Below, in pieces: positions 18,157-26,982 of a DNA stretch of 64,000 nt. Every line of letters begins with the position of its first letter. The first letter of the stretch is position 1. The notes below the pieces were generated by a model that was not told the origin of the DNA, made no database searches, and worked only from the letters and a program-made list of their open reading frames with translations. Origin of the DNA: Paenibacillus polymyxa (GTDB lineage Bacteria > Bacillota > Bacilli > Paenibacillales > Paenibacillaceae). Location: assembly GCF_015710975.1 (NCBI RefSeq), contig NZ_CP049783.1:4988501-5052500 (forward strand), given 5' to 3'. A program made the translations under genes and the position numbers.

Positions 18157-19206
18157 ATGCTTGCACTGGTATACAAATCAGCTTGGGATGTCGCACTTGA
18201 GGAAAGACCTATCCCGGAGATTAAAAAAGATAACGATGTACTCGTCCGGATTCGGGCGACAGGCGTATGCGGTACGGATCTAGGCATCATTAGTGGCAAA
18301 TATCATGCCGTGCCGTCCACGATCTTGGGCCACGAATCAGCGGGGGATGTGATCGCTGTAGGATCAGCCGTCAGTTCACTACAGCCTGGAGACCGGGTGG
18401 TAATTGATCCAACATACTACTGCGGGCAATGCGAAATGTGCAGGACAGGAAGACAGAATCATTGCACACACAAATCCGTAACAGAGACCGGAGTCAGCGC
18501 CGACGGTACGTTCACCGATTATTATGTGACTGAGGACCGTTTTTTGTACAAGCTGAAGGACCATATCAGCTACGAAGAAGCGACGCTGACCGAACCGCTG
18601 AGCTGTATGCTGACCGGAATCAACCAGATTAACCTGCTGCCTAACTTCACAACCGTTATTATAGGTGCGGGTCCGATCGGGATTCTGTACAGCTATGCTC
18701 TTGCTTCGAAAGGCGTAACTGGTTGCCTTGTTGACATCTCGGAGGAACGGCTCGCCATAGCGGATTCTATTGCCCCCGAACGGTGGTCCGCGCACGCCAC
18801 ACTGGAATCGGCCATTCATAAGCTGGCTCCGTTAAAAAATCAGGTGGACATGATTGTGGACACCACAGGAGTGGTCGGCACTGAGGTACTAAGCCAGCTT
18901 GCGAGCGGCGGGTATTTGATGCTGGTGGGGCTAAGAGATGGGATAAGCTCGTTTAATCCGAAAGAGGTAGTTGACCGTAGCCTTAAAATCATCGGCTCCA
19001 TTGATTCTCTGGGCACGTTCTCCACGGCACATTACCTGATTGAGCAGCAAATCATTCCCGCCAAAAAAATCATTACCCACTCGTATCCGCTGGACGACTA
19101 CCATGAAGCCTTCAAGACGCTTGGATGCAATATCAGCGAGCGGACACTTCAGCCTTCGTCGCAGGCGATCAAGATTGTGCTGCAATCGAATGGCTCCGGC
19201 AACTAA
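18157..19206 (+). CDS. Zinc-dependent medium-chain dehydrogenase (sorbitol/threonine DH-like)
   Basis: A 349-residue MDR protein; the ATG at 18157 follows AAAGGAGGA. Catalytic zinc ligands Cys38 (VCGTD), His59-Glu60 (GHES) and Glu146; structural zinc Cys89, Cys92, Cys95, Cys103 (YCGQCEMC...NHC); Rossmann motif VIIGAGPIG at about 195-203. Such enzymes oxidise secondary or primary alcohols of polyols and amino polyols with NAD. It starts 34 bases after the aminotransferase. GutB1, the dehydrogenase of deoxynojirimycin synthesis, is of this family, which supports the azasugar hypothesis. Confidence 0.9.
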   Translation: MLALVYKSAWDVALEERPIPEIKKDNDVLVRIRATGVCGTDLGIISGKYHAVPSTILGHESAGDVIAVGSAVSSLQPGDRVVIDPTYYCGQCEMCRTGRQNHCTHKSVTETGVSADGTFTDYYVTEDRFLYKLKDHISYEEATLTEPLSCMLTGINQINLLPNFTTVIIGAGPIGILYSYALASKGVTGCLVDISEERLAIADSIAPERWSAHATLESAIHKLAPLKNQVDMIVDTTGVVGTEVLSQLASGGYLMLVGLRDGISSFNPKEVVDRSLKIIGSIDSLGTFSTAHYLIEQQIIPAKKIITHSYPLDDYHEAFKTLGCNISERTLQPSSQAIKIVLQSNGSGN

Positions 19207-19236
19207 ATTTAGCTACTAACAAGGGGGAGAATGGAC

Positions 19237-19965
19237 ATGACGAGCATCCATCATGTTACACCGACGAATAATGAATACACAGGAGACCTATCAGCGTCCG
19301 TTCCGGTCAAAGCGGTCATCTTCGACATGGACGGGGTGTTGGTAGACAGCGAACCGATTTATTTTGAAATTGAACGCAGCTCCTTTGCCCATTTCGGTGC
19401 ACCCATGACGGAAGAAGAGCACCATACCTATGTCGGAGTGACACTCGAATCCATGTGGCGTCAAGTGCTGGACAGGCATCAACTCACTCATACATTGGAA
19501 GAGGCGCTTGCCTATCACCGAAAAAATGTGATGCAGACCATAACAGCACACGAGGGCCTGGTGGCGATCAACGGACTGGAACGGTGGCTGGACTGGCTAC
19601 AGGAAAAAGGAATTCCGGTTGCAGTAGCCTCTTCCTCTCCACGGTCGTTGATTGATCTCATTATGGAAAAAACGGGACTGGGCCGTTACTTTGATATTCG
19701 AATCACCGGAGAAGAAGTATCCCAGGGTAAACCGGCACCGGACATCTTCCTATATGCCGCCGAACTGCTCGGCACAGCCCCCGCACATTGCATTGTTATT
19801 GAAGATTCGCGGAACGGTGTTCATGCAGCCAAGAGTGCGGGCATGCGCTGCATCGGTTTGCACAACCCAGGCTCGGGCCAGCAGGATTTGTCCAAGGCAG
19901 ATCACAATATTTTCAGCTATGATGACCTGTGGGCGCTTAAAGAGAACTTGCCCTTCGGAGAATAG
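19237..19965 (+). CDS. HAD-superfamily phosphatase (beta-phosphoglucomutase-like)
   Basis: About 242 residues; the ATG at 19237 gives normal spacing to GGGGGAG (19223-19229), whereas the ATG at 19231 would be too close. HAD motifs: FDMDGVLVDSEP (nucleophile Asp and acid Asp), VASSSPRSLI (motif II Ser), Lys in SQGKPAPDIF and IEDSRNG (motif IV). Subclass-I cap as in sugar-phosphate phosphatases and beta-PGM. It closes the MFS-aminotransferase-dehydrogenase string with a 30-base gap, so a sugar or amino-sugar phosphate is the likely substrate. Confidence 0.88.
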   Translation: MTSIHHVTPTNNEYTGDLSASVPVKAVIFDMDGVLVDSEPIYFEIERSSFAHFGAPMTEEEHHTYVGVTLESMWRQVLDRHQLTHTLEEALAYHRKNVMQTITAHEGLVAINGLERWLDWLQEKGIPVAVASSSPRSLIDLIMEKTGLGRYFDIRITGEEVSQGKPAPDIFLYAAELLGTAPAHCIVIEDSRNGVHAAKSAGMRCIGLHNPGSGQQDLSKADHNIFSYDDLWALKENLPFGE

Positions 19966-20410
19966 TTTCCTGCCAAGAGAAGGACCGTAAGATGCTGGAA
20001 GGCATATCTCCCCTATAAATATATTAAACCGCATAACCTTTAAAATGGATGAGGACATATATAAATATGCCCCATAGAGTACACAGTTGAGTATGTTAAC
20101 CTACCCTGTGTGTACTCTATGGGGTATGCTTTACATCAAATATTTTTTAACCCCATTTTGTTACGCAAAAAACTGAACTTAGGAATGCCATAATCGGAAT
20201 TTTTATAGTATGTATTTTATGTGTCAAGTAGCAGTTTTCCGCTTTGCCATCCTCATCAGTCCCGGCTTTCACACCCAAATACACCTCTTCCCTTTTGGGT
20301 CCATTAAAAACCATTTTATTATAAGACGCCTGCTCTTAATCATTACTTTATGTGCATATAAGCTAGTTTATAGTATCTCATATTGCTGTGCTCAGTTGTA
20401 CAGTCGTTTT
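19966..20410. other. Spacer with long inverted repeat
   Basis: No gene supported in these 445 bases. The main feature is the long hairpin at 20066-20128. Confidence 0.5.
20066..20128. repeat. Long inverted repeat
   Basis: TATGCCCCATAGAGTACACA at 20066-20085 pairs with TGTGTACTCTATGGGGTA at 20109-20126 (about 18 bp, one G-U position), around a 23-base loop. There is no T run directly after it, so it may act as a convergent-gene RNA structure or a protein site rather than a classic terminator. Confidence 0.6.
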
Positions 20411-21022
20411 TCAATGATGTTCTACTGGAGGATCACTGTGAAGGTCTTGATCCCGCTCTGTAAAGTTCCAGCGAGTAAAGGTAACCTCAAAACCCTCTCG
20501 GGTTGGCGAACAGGTATAAGGACCGGCCTGATTTCCGGTGGTGTAGGGAAAACGCGCCACACGTATCGTTCGCCATCCGTGCTGCTCCGTCCTTGCGCGA
20601 ATAATTACAGCATCCTTGATGATGGAAGCGCGCAGGGTGACTTCTTCACCGACCCACTCTGGCACAGCCGCAAGCGACCAGTCAGAATATCCAGCGGTTA
20701 CGACTGTGGAAAGCTGAGGAATGCCGTCATTGATTTCTATCCCCGCTTTAATCCATTGCTCCGGGCCATGGTATAACAAAATACCTGCCTGATCGTAAAG
20801 CTCCGTAAATGATGCGAGTTGAAACGACACTTCCACCGCCGTGTTATGATTCCAATCCGATAATAGAGCGGACCCATCCTCAAATTCAAAACCATATAAA
20901 GTCTTTTTCCAGAAGTCTCTTCCCTTTTCAGGCGCAACCTTAAGAAAATCTCCTTCTTTCCGGGCATATAGAGGTGAATTGATCCAATTCCCTTCCTCCC
21001 ATTCCATTCTCTTTTTAGTCAT
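20411..21022 (-). CDS. DUF1349 domain protein
   Basis: A 203-residue soluble protein with the DUF1349 concanavalin-like pattern: WF/DFWKKTLYGFEFEDG near residues 35-50, QAGILLYHGPEQWIKAGIE (about 78-96), and WRTIRVARFP later. Members are fungal and bacterial proteins of unknown role, some named regulation of enolase protein 1. The ATG follows GGGAGGAC. It starts 37 bases after the satA-like gene on the same strand and is probably cotranscribed with it. Confidence 0.85.
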   Translation of the reverse strand: MTKKRMEWEEGNWINSPLYARKEGDFLKVAPEKGRDFWKKTLYGFEFEDGSALLSDWNHNTAVEVSFQLASFTELYDQAGILLYHGPEQWIKAGIEINDGIPQLSTVVTAGYSDWSLAAVPEWVGEEVTLRASIIKDAVIIRARTEQHGWRTIRVARFPYTTGNQAGPYTCSPTREGFEVTFTRWNFTERDQDLHSDPPVEHH

Positions 21023-21059
21023 CTTTTTGTCCTCCCTTGTTCAATAAAGGTGTGTCGTT

Positions 21060-21614
21060 CTAAGCAAACATTAGATACCAATAGATCGCGATCTCGTCAC
21101 TTTCTCTATTTAGACCTTTGTAGACGTAGGAGTCGAATCCACCGATCACAAAACCGCAGCTTTCATAGAATTTACATGCGCGAACATTATTGCTTTGTGT
21201 CTCCAGCATGATCCCTGGCATTCCGCCATCTTTCGCCCAGCGTTTAGCCTGTTCGATTAGTTTCTTACCGATACCGAGGCTTCTATATTGCTTGTCGACT
21301 TTGATATCTTCCACATATGCATATTTGTTCCAATTTCTTTTCAGAACAATTTGACCTACAACTTGATTATTTACGAGCGCTAAATATATGATTTGATCGG
21401 GATTGCTGATATAGTTCGAATAATCCTCAACTGTATCTTCCTCAAGCTGATCATCATCGTAGCTTTTTTTGCTAATAGGCCTCTCCTTCACCGTATATTC
21501 GATTTGCTGTCCCGTTAATTGCAAGACAAGGGTAGAATCCACGATAAAGCTACCATCAATGTTAGTACCACGCTCACCGTCCTCAGCCTTCAGTTCTCTG
21601 ATTAAAATATCCAT
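21060..21614 (-). CDS. satA: Streptothricin-acetyltransferase-like GNAT
   Basis: About 184 residues; the ATG at 21614 follows GGGGGAGGTG. GNAT core: VVGQIVLKRNWN, YVEDIKVDKQYRSLGIGKKL (acetyl-CoA loop), and the tail FYESCGFVIGGFDSYVYKGL ... EIAIYWYL, which is the ending I know from SatA/YyaR streptothricin N-acetyltransferases of Bacillus. These acetylate the beta-lysine of streptothricin and give resistance. Whether this copy confers resistance is inferred from family resemblance. Confidence 0.78.
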   Translation of the reverse strand: MDILIRELKAEDGERGTNIDGSFIVDSTLVLQLTGQQIEYTVKERPISKKSYDDDQLEEDTVEDYSNYISNPDQIIYLALVNNQVVGQIVLKRNWNKYAYVEDIKVDKQYRSLGIGKKLIEQAKRWAKDGGMPGIMLETQSNNVRACKFYESCGFVIGGFDSYVYKGLNRESDEIAIYWYLMFA

Positions 21615-21751
21615 TTTCACCTCCCCCATCTTGAAGCAAAATCAAATTGCATTAATGCTGCACATTCTTCAAATCTACATCAGTTTAACGCTGTTCCGTT
21701 CTAACCATTATAACAAAGTTTCGCCATTTTCTGTATAATCCATCAAACATA

Positions 21752-22684
21752 TTAAACCTTCTCCCATTCCCGATTCCGCTCATAAAGTGAGCTAGTAATA
21801 ATACGGTCCAGCAGCTGCGTAAAGGTTATGCCTGCTGCAGCTGCACTCTTCGGAAGCAGGCTGTTAGCAGTCATTCCGGGTAAGGTGTTTACCTCCAGTA
21901 CATAAGGTACATTCTGACACAAAATCATATCGACCCTTGCATACACCTTGCACTGCAGCAGCCGATAGCTGACAAGTGCCGTCTCGCGCACACGCTGCTC
22001 AATAACGGGAGGAAGCTGGATTACCTTCTCCTCAGCGCCGCCGATCTCATATTTCGCTTTATAGTCAAACCATTCAGAATGAGCGGAGCGAATTCTGATG
22101 ATTGGTAATACCTCGCCATCCACAATTGAGCAGGTAAGCTCCGTCCCTTGAATAAAAGGCTCAACTAAAAGCGTCTGATCCAAACCGCAAGCCTCCTGAA
22201 TAGCCGAGTGAAGCTCCATCTCATTATGCACAAGCTGGATGCCGATGCTGGATCCTCCCATATTTGGCTTCACAATAACGGGGTAACCCAACTGCTCTAC
22301 CGCTTGCTGATCATAATCGTCCCTTCCCTGCCAGCAGAGGCCTGCAGGCGTATGCACCCCTGCCGACTTCAGCAGCATCTTGGACAGCTGCTTATTCATG
22401 CACAGGCTGCTTGCCAGAACACCGCTCCCTGTATAGGGAATGCCTAGTGTCTCCAGCGCTCCCTGCACCGTGCCGTCCTCGCCATATTGGCCATGCAGCG
22501 CCAACAGTGCAAAATCGATGCCTGCGTGCTGAACCTGTGCGATTAAATCCGCTGGCTGATCAATCGCAATTGGAACCACTTCATAGCGGCTGCGGTCCAA
22601 ATGATTCAGCATCTCTTGACCTGTCTGCAGCGAAACCTCACGCTCAGTGGAAGTCCCTCCCATAATAACGCCTATCTTCATCAT
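21752..22684 (-). CDS. ddl: D-alanine-D-alanine ligase
   Basis: About 310 residues, the short DdlB-type length. ATP-grasp landmarks: IGVIMGGTSTEREVSL at the N-terminus, ALHGQYGEDGTVQG, PVIVKPNMGGSSIGIQ (ATP binding), and EVNTLPGMTANSLLPK at the C-terminus. It joins two D-alanines for peptidoglycan precursors. The ATG at 22684 is chosen over one at 22693 on spacing to GGGGG. It follows the MocR gene with a gap of 32 bases, so the pair is likely an operon. The Tyr/Phe switch for D-lactate specificity was not assessed. Confidence 0.93.
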   Translation of the reverse strand: MMKIGVIMGGTSTEREVSLQTGQEMLNHLDRSRYEVVPIAIDQPADLIAQVQHAGIDFALLALHGQYGEDGTVQGALETLGIPYTGSGVLASSLCMNKQLSKMLLKSAGVHTPAGLCWQGRDDYDQQAVEQLGYPVIVKPNMGGSSIGIQLVHNEMELHSAIQEACGLDQTLLVEPFIQGTELTCSIVDGEVLPIIRIRSAHSEWFDYKAKYEIGGAEEKVIQLPPVIEQRVRETALVSYRLLQCKVYARVDMILCQNVPYVLEVNTLPGMTANSLLPKSAAAAGITFTQLLDRIITSSLYERNREWEKV

Positions 22685-22716
22685 GACCCCCATTTTCTTG
22701 AAAAATCATAGTGCAA

Positions 22717-24228
22717 TTACAGGCTGTTCTTATGACCACATGCCTTATGAAAGTTACGCACCTGTTGGCCTATGATCTGAATCCCCCGCTCGATCTGTTC
22801 ATCGGATACTCGGGAAAAACCAAGCCGCAAAGTATTCGTCCCTTCACCTTCTTGTATAAAAAACTTGTCTCCAGGTGTATATATAACCCCTTGATTTATG
22901 CATACTTCAAGCAACTGGCGCGTATTTACGCCTGACGGAAAGGTAAGAAACACATGTAAGCCCCCATCGCCAGATAGTTGCGCCTCAGAGAGATGGGTTT
23001 CACAGCATGCCTTTGTAAGCTCGTATTTGCGCTTATACTCCATACGTGCTCTTTTTACATATTTCTCAAAATTTCCATTGAGCAGATATTGATATAATAT
23101 CGATTGGTCGATCGTTGAGGTATGAATGGTGCGCGCCCGCTTAATGCTTTCCAGAGTGTCAATCAGCGCTCGATCTCCAAGCACCCAGCCTACTCGCAAG
23201 CCAGGGAACAGCACCTTGGAGAAGCTGCCTATATAGATTACTCCGTTCCCTCGCCCTGCTGTTGCTATTAATGGCGCAATATGAGCTCCTGAATAGCGCA
23301 GCTCCTCATTAAAACCATCCTCAATCACCGGAATCTGATAGCGCATCATTAAATTCATTACAGCGCTTCGCTTTGCTGGCGACATGACAATGCCTGTAGG
23401 ATTGTGATAGGAAGGAGTCAAATAAGCGAGATCGAAGCTATTTGTCTGCTTCTGCAATACCGCTTCAAGCTGATCTACATTAATACCATCCCGCTCCATT
23501 GGAATACCGGTAATCTCAAAACCTTGTAGTTTTAAATTTTTGATCGCTGTGTGATGGGTTGGATTTTCACAAATTACCGTACCGCGGCGCGCTGAAGGGC
23601 GGAGTGCCGACAACACAATGTCAAAGCCTTCTGTAAACCCGCTTGTAATCAGTATATCCTTGCCGCTTATATCGACGCCCTTATTCTCCATATATCCCAT
23701 CAGGTAATCGATCAGTGGTTTGTAACCCTTGGCATAGCCGTAGTTGAGCAGCACCTGCCCTTCGATTGCCATCCGATCCATAAAGGCTCGCCTTACATCT
23801 CCCAGATCAAACAGCTGCTCATCCGGTGCGATGCTTGTAAACGAGATGGTTCCTTTTGGGGTGCGAATGCCCTGCTTCATCATATCAAGCTCTGCAGCCG
23901 ATACAGCGTACTTGCTCATTCTTGTCTTCCAATCAATCTGCCAGGCGAAGGAGGCGTCAGACCCTCCGTTATCCACAGCCAAACGGCCCACCATAGCGGC
24001 CACATAGCTGCCTCTACTCGGTATCGTATACGTAAATCCATCGTCCTCCAGACCTTCATAGGCTGCAATAACTGTATTGCGACTCACCTTGAGCACACTG
24101 CTCATTTCTCGTGTGGAGGGTAGCTTCTGATCCTTATGAAACGTCCCTTTTATAATTAAACGTTTAATATATTCTTTTACTTGTATCGCGACCGGACGGT
24201 CACCAACAAGCTTAAAATCTTGGAACAT
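22717..24228 (-). CDS. ddlR: MocR/GabR-type PLP regulator, probable DdlR
   Basis: A 503-residue fusion of a GntR winged helix (about 10-80, with KLPSTREMSSVLKVSRNTV) and a fold-type I aminotransferase-like domain (ITSGFTEGFDIVL, TPSYHNPTGIVMS, and IGSFSKVLFPGLRVGW with the PLP Lys). MocR proteins sense amino compounds through PLP. DdlR of Brevibacillus and relatives is a MocR regulator that activates ddl. Here ddl is the next gene downstream, so that role is the best guess. The ATG follows GGAGGGTG. Confidence 0.85.
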   Translation of the reverse strand: MFQDFKLVGDRPVAIQVKEYIKRLIIKGTFHKDQKLPSTREMSSVLKVSRNTVIAAYEGLEDDGFTYTIPSRGSYVAAMVGRLAVDNGGSDASFAWQIDWKTRMSKYAVSAAELDMMKQGIRTPKGTISFTSIAPDEQLFDLGDVRRAFMDRMAIEGQVLLNYGYAKGYKPLIDYLMGYMENKGVDISGKDILITSGFTEGFDIVLSALRPSARRGTVICENPTHHTAIKNLKLQGFEITGIPMERDGINVDQLEAVLQKQTNSFDLAYLTPSYHNPTGIVMSPAKRSAVMNLMMRYQIPVIEDGFNEELRYSGAHIAPLIATAGRGNGVIYIGSFSKVLFPGLRVGWVLGDRALIDTLESIKRARTIHTSTIDQSILYQYLLNGNFEKYVKRARMEYKRKYELTKACCETHLSEAQLSGDGGLHVFLTFPSGVNTRQLLEVCINQGVIYTPGDKFFIQEGEGTNTLRLGFSRVSDEQIERGIQIIGQQVRNFHKACGHKNSL

Positions 24229-24267
24229 GGTTCATCACCCTCCATCTACAATGATGGCACAGGTAAC

Positions 24268-24318
24268 AAAAGAAAAAAAGAACCACCGCCCCGGACTTTT
24301 CATCCTTCGATGGTTCCT
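24268..24318 (-). terminator. Terminator upstream of ddlR
   Basis: On the minus strand GGAACCATCG ... CGGTGGTTC followed by seven T residues. It lies 50 bases after the decayed OYE gene and 40 bases before the ddlR start, so it most likely ended the former OYE transcript. Confidence 0.7.
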
Positions 24319-24369
24319 TCGATTTTATTCCAGCACATCCGCATCATAACCGTGCCCCCAGATGGTTGT

Positions 24370-25155
24370 TTACCCAAAGATTATCTTTTGACTAATCTCG
24401 AAATCCTTAATGGTTGCATCCGGTCTTAAAACTTTATTTTGATCCAGCTCAGATAACGGACCACCATTTCTAACCTTCTTTATCCAATCATGATTTGCAA
24501 GTGCCCCTTTCCCTATAGTCTAACCCTGCTTGCCCTAATTACATGAAAATAACTTCGGCCTCATCCTCTTTTCCTGACCATTTATGCTGATAATCATTAA
24601 CCTTAGCCTGGGAAATTCGAATGCCTACTGTAAAATCGGGGCCAACGGCTTGGCGAATTGCAGTAGCCACTTCAACCAAGAGTCGTATCCGGTTTTCAAT
24701 GGATCCACCGTATTCATCTGTTCGACGATTCGTATAGTCCGTAAGGAACTAATCAAGCAAATAACCATTTGCTCCATGGATCTCCACGCCATCAAATCCT
24801 ACGCTCTTCGCACGAACGGCTGAAGCAACAAATCCACGGATGACTTCCTCAATATCTTCTTTCGTTGCAGCGATCGGAGTAGAAAACGATTCAGCACCAC
24901 CATAAAAAGCTAGAGGTTCACCCTTTGGAAGCACTTCTGACGGAGCTAGATTTTGGGACTTGAATCGATTTCCTTGTGATAAGGCTCCTGCATGCTCAAG
25001 CTGCACAACAATAGAAGAGCCTGCTGTATGAACAGCATCCACCACTTTTTCCAAGATGTGGTTTGCTCCTCATTCACTAAACTAGGCTGATTAAAATAAC
25101 ACTGGCTATACAATTCGTCTGTATATGTTCCTTCTGTTATGATTAGACCAAAGCC
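24370..25155 (-). pseudogene. Decayed NADH:flavin oxidoreductase (OYE family)
   Basis: Minus-strand pieces in order: GFGLIITEGTYTDELYSQ (from 25155), a one-base loss at the A run 25046-25050, VVDAVHTAGSSIVVQLEHAG, GANGYLLD, a TAG at 24749-24751 where Gln is expected, [34 protein letters not shown] ending in TAA at 24539-24541, a further shift at a G run, then ANHDWIKKVRNGGPLSELD to the TAA at 24370. The first 60 or so residues are missing. Two nonsense codons and two frameshifts show true decay. The neighbour LysR gene is broken as well. Confidence 0.85.
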
Positions 25156-25336
25156 CCCTCTTAAACAATTTATTTAGTACCCCAATTCACATCCACCTCT
25201 AACATTAGATTCATTCGTAACACATTCAATACTTGATTTATGATCATCGAACAAGTACATTATTAACCGGTAAAATTGATGTTATCGAACGATTAATTCA
25301 ACAAAATTGACTGTTATTAACGAAAGACGTGGACGT

Positions 25337-25995
25337 ATGGAACTTCGTTATTTGATCACATTAAAAACCATTGTCGAAACAGGAGGCTTTAAAAAAGCAG
25401 CTGAACACTTGGGTTACGCTCAGTCTTCTGTCACGACACATATTAAGGAATTGGAATCTGAGGTCGGCAAGCCCATCTTTGATCGCTTAGGTAAGAAGGT
25501 GGTTCTAACCCATCACGGTCATCAGTTTCTCCCTTATGCACTTAAGATCATTGAGCTCTACACTCAGGAACTAACGACCAATGATGAACCTACCGGCAAC
25601 TTGACATTAGGAATCTCAGAGTCGTTAATGATCTGCCGTATTCCATCATTGCTTGTTGAATATAGACAAATGTATCCCAAAGTCAATCTTTCTCTGAAAT
25701 CTTTGGATTATCAAGATGTCTCTCATGCTGTTCAGACCGGTGAGATTGATTTCCTTGTCGCCTTGGAGAAAGAAGGCTGGGGAGCTAATGTGTTAAGAGC
25801 GGTTTAGGCATCTCCATGGTTCCTTTTTTCTCCGTTAAAGAGGAACTAGAACATAACAAGCATCAGGGTGAAGAGGTTGGACCAGACTGTCCTGCAATAT
25901 CAACATATTTGGCATATCACAAAGATAAATGGCTCTCACCTGCTATGAAGGAAATGATCAAGCTCATTAAAAGACATGCGGAGAAATGGGTCTAG
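25337..25995 (+). pseudogene. LysR-family regulator with internal deletion
   Basis: The ATG at 25337 opens a normal LysR helix-turn-helix (GGFKKAAEHLGYAQSSVTTHI) and the first half of the ligand domain, then stops at 25805-25807. The C-terminal end continues in another frame as GLGISMVPFFSVKEELEHN and LSPAMKEMIKLIKRHAEKW to the TAG at 25993-25995. About 110 residues between the two parts are missing. It is divergent from the OYE pseudogene, which it presumably once controlled. Confidence 0.8.
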
Positions 25996-26124
25996 TTTCC
26001 TGTGAGGGTGATATCATATGTATTTTGTAGTTATAAATTATTCTTCTCTGTATATTGACATATCGCAAGTGACTTTCAGGGTCTTATATATCATGATGTA
26101 CTATTTTAGGAGGAACGCAACCAG

Positions 26125-26946
26125 ATGGATATTTGTTACTGTTATCACGGCAAACAAGTTTGTGAACCCAGCTATTCATGGGGACCCGGCATCAAAGGAC
26201 AATACAAAATCATGTTTATCCATGCGGGTAGAGGCGTTTACCAGATTGACGGTAAGACCTTTCATCTTCAGCAAGGCGAAGGATTTATCGTATACGATAA
26301 CATTCTTTGTTACATGGAGGCAGACCAAACTGATCCTTGGATTTATTCTTGGATAGCCTTTTCGGGTAACGGGGTTATACCTCTATTCGAGCAGGCGCAC
26401 ATTTCTCCCCTTCATCCCGTATTCAGGTACTCCCCGTTGTTTTGGTTTGATTCTTATTTGGAGGAATTTTCCGCCTGCGACGTGAACCACAGCACCAGTG
26501 AACTGCGAAGACAGAGCATTTTGTTCAGGTTACTTGCCGATTGGATCGAAATGTTGGTTGCTACGAGTCAACTACTGCCCGAGGTACGGCCCAAAGACGC
26601 CTACATCCGTAAAGCGGTCGAGTTTATTCGAATGAACTATAACCAAAGAGTTTCCATTTCCGAGGTCGCACACATAGTTGGCATTGATCGTGTCTATCTG
26701 TCCGTTCTTTTCAAGGAAATTCTTAATGTTCCCCCTCAGCAATACTTGTTGAACCTCCGGATGGACAAAGCAAGCGATCTGCTGGACAATTCGCAGCTGT
26801 CCATCACGGAAGTCTCCTATTCTGTTGGCTATAGCGACCCGCTGCTGTTCTCCAAAATGTTTAAAAAAGTGAAGGGACTTTCTCCATCACACTTTCGCGC
26901 AAGGCTTAAAAGAGACAGCTTAATGGGTCTTTCAAGCCTTGACTGA
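26125..26946 (+). CDS. AraC-family regulator
   Basis: A 273-residue protein: N-terminal cupin sensing domain (YKIMFIHAGRGVYQIDGKTF, about 27-46, and QGEGFIVYDN) and a C-terminal double helix-turn-helix (VSISEVAHIVGIDRVYLSVLF and SITEVSYSVGYSDPLLFSKM). AGGAGG precedes the ATG. The N-terminal pattern is common in regulators of sugar utilisation. The neighbour is a convergent aldo/keto reductase, which does not identify the target. Confidence 0.87.
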   Translation: MDICYCYHGKQVCEPSYSWGPGIKGQYKIMFIHAGRGVYQIDGKTFHLQQGEGFIVYDNILCYMEADQTDPWIYSWIAFSGNGVIPLFEQAHISPLHPVFRYSPLFWFDSYLEEFSACDVNHSTSELRRQSILFRLLADWIEMLVATSQLLPEVRPKDAYIRKAVEFIRMNYNQRVSISEVAHIVGIDRVYLSVLFKEILNVPPQQYLLNLRMDKASDLLDNSQLSITEVSYSVGYSDPLLFSKMFKKVKGLSPSHFRARLKRDSLMGLSSLD

Positions 26947-26982
26947 TTTGTTCGTTTAATGAATCGTATTGTTGCTCTGACA

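Noticed and set aside
20210..20776. 188-codon ORF antisense to the DUF1349 gene
   Set aside because: Covers the DUF1349 coding region on the other strand and shows no recognisable motif.
24268..24318. T-box or riboswitch for ddlR
   Set aside because: There is a terminator hairpin, but no T-box sequence or specifier stem; it is explained by the former OYE transcript.
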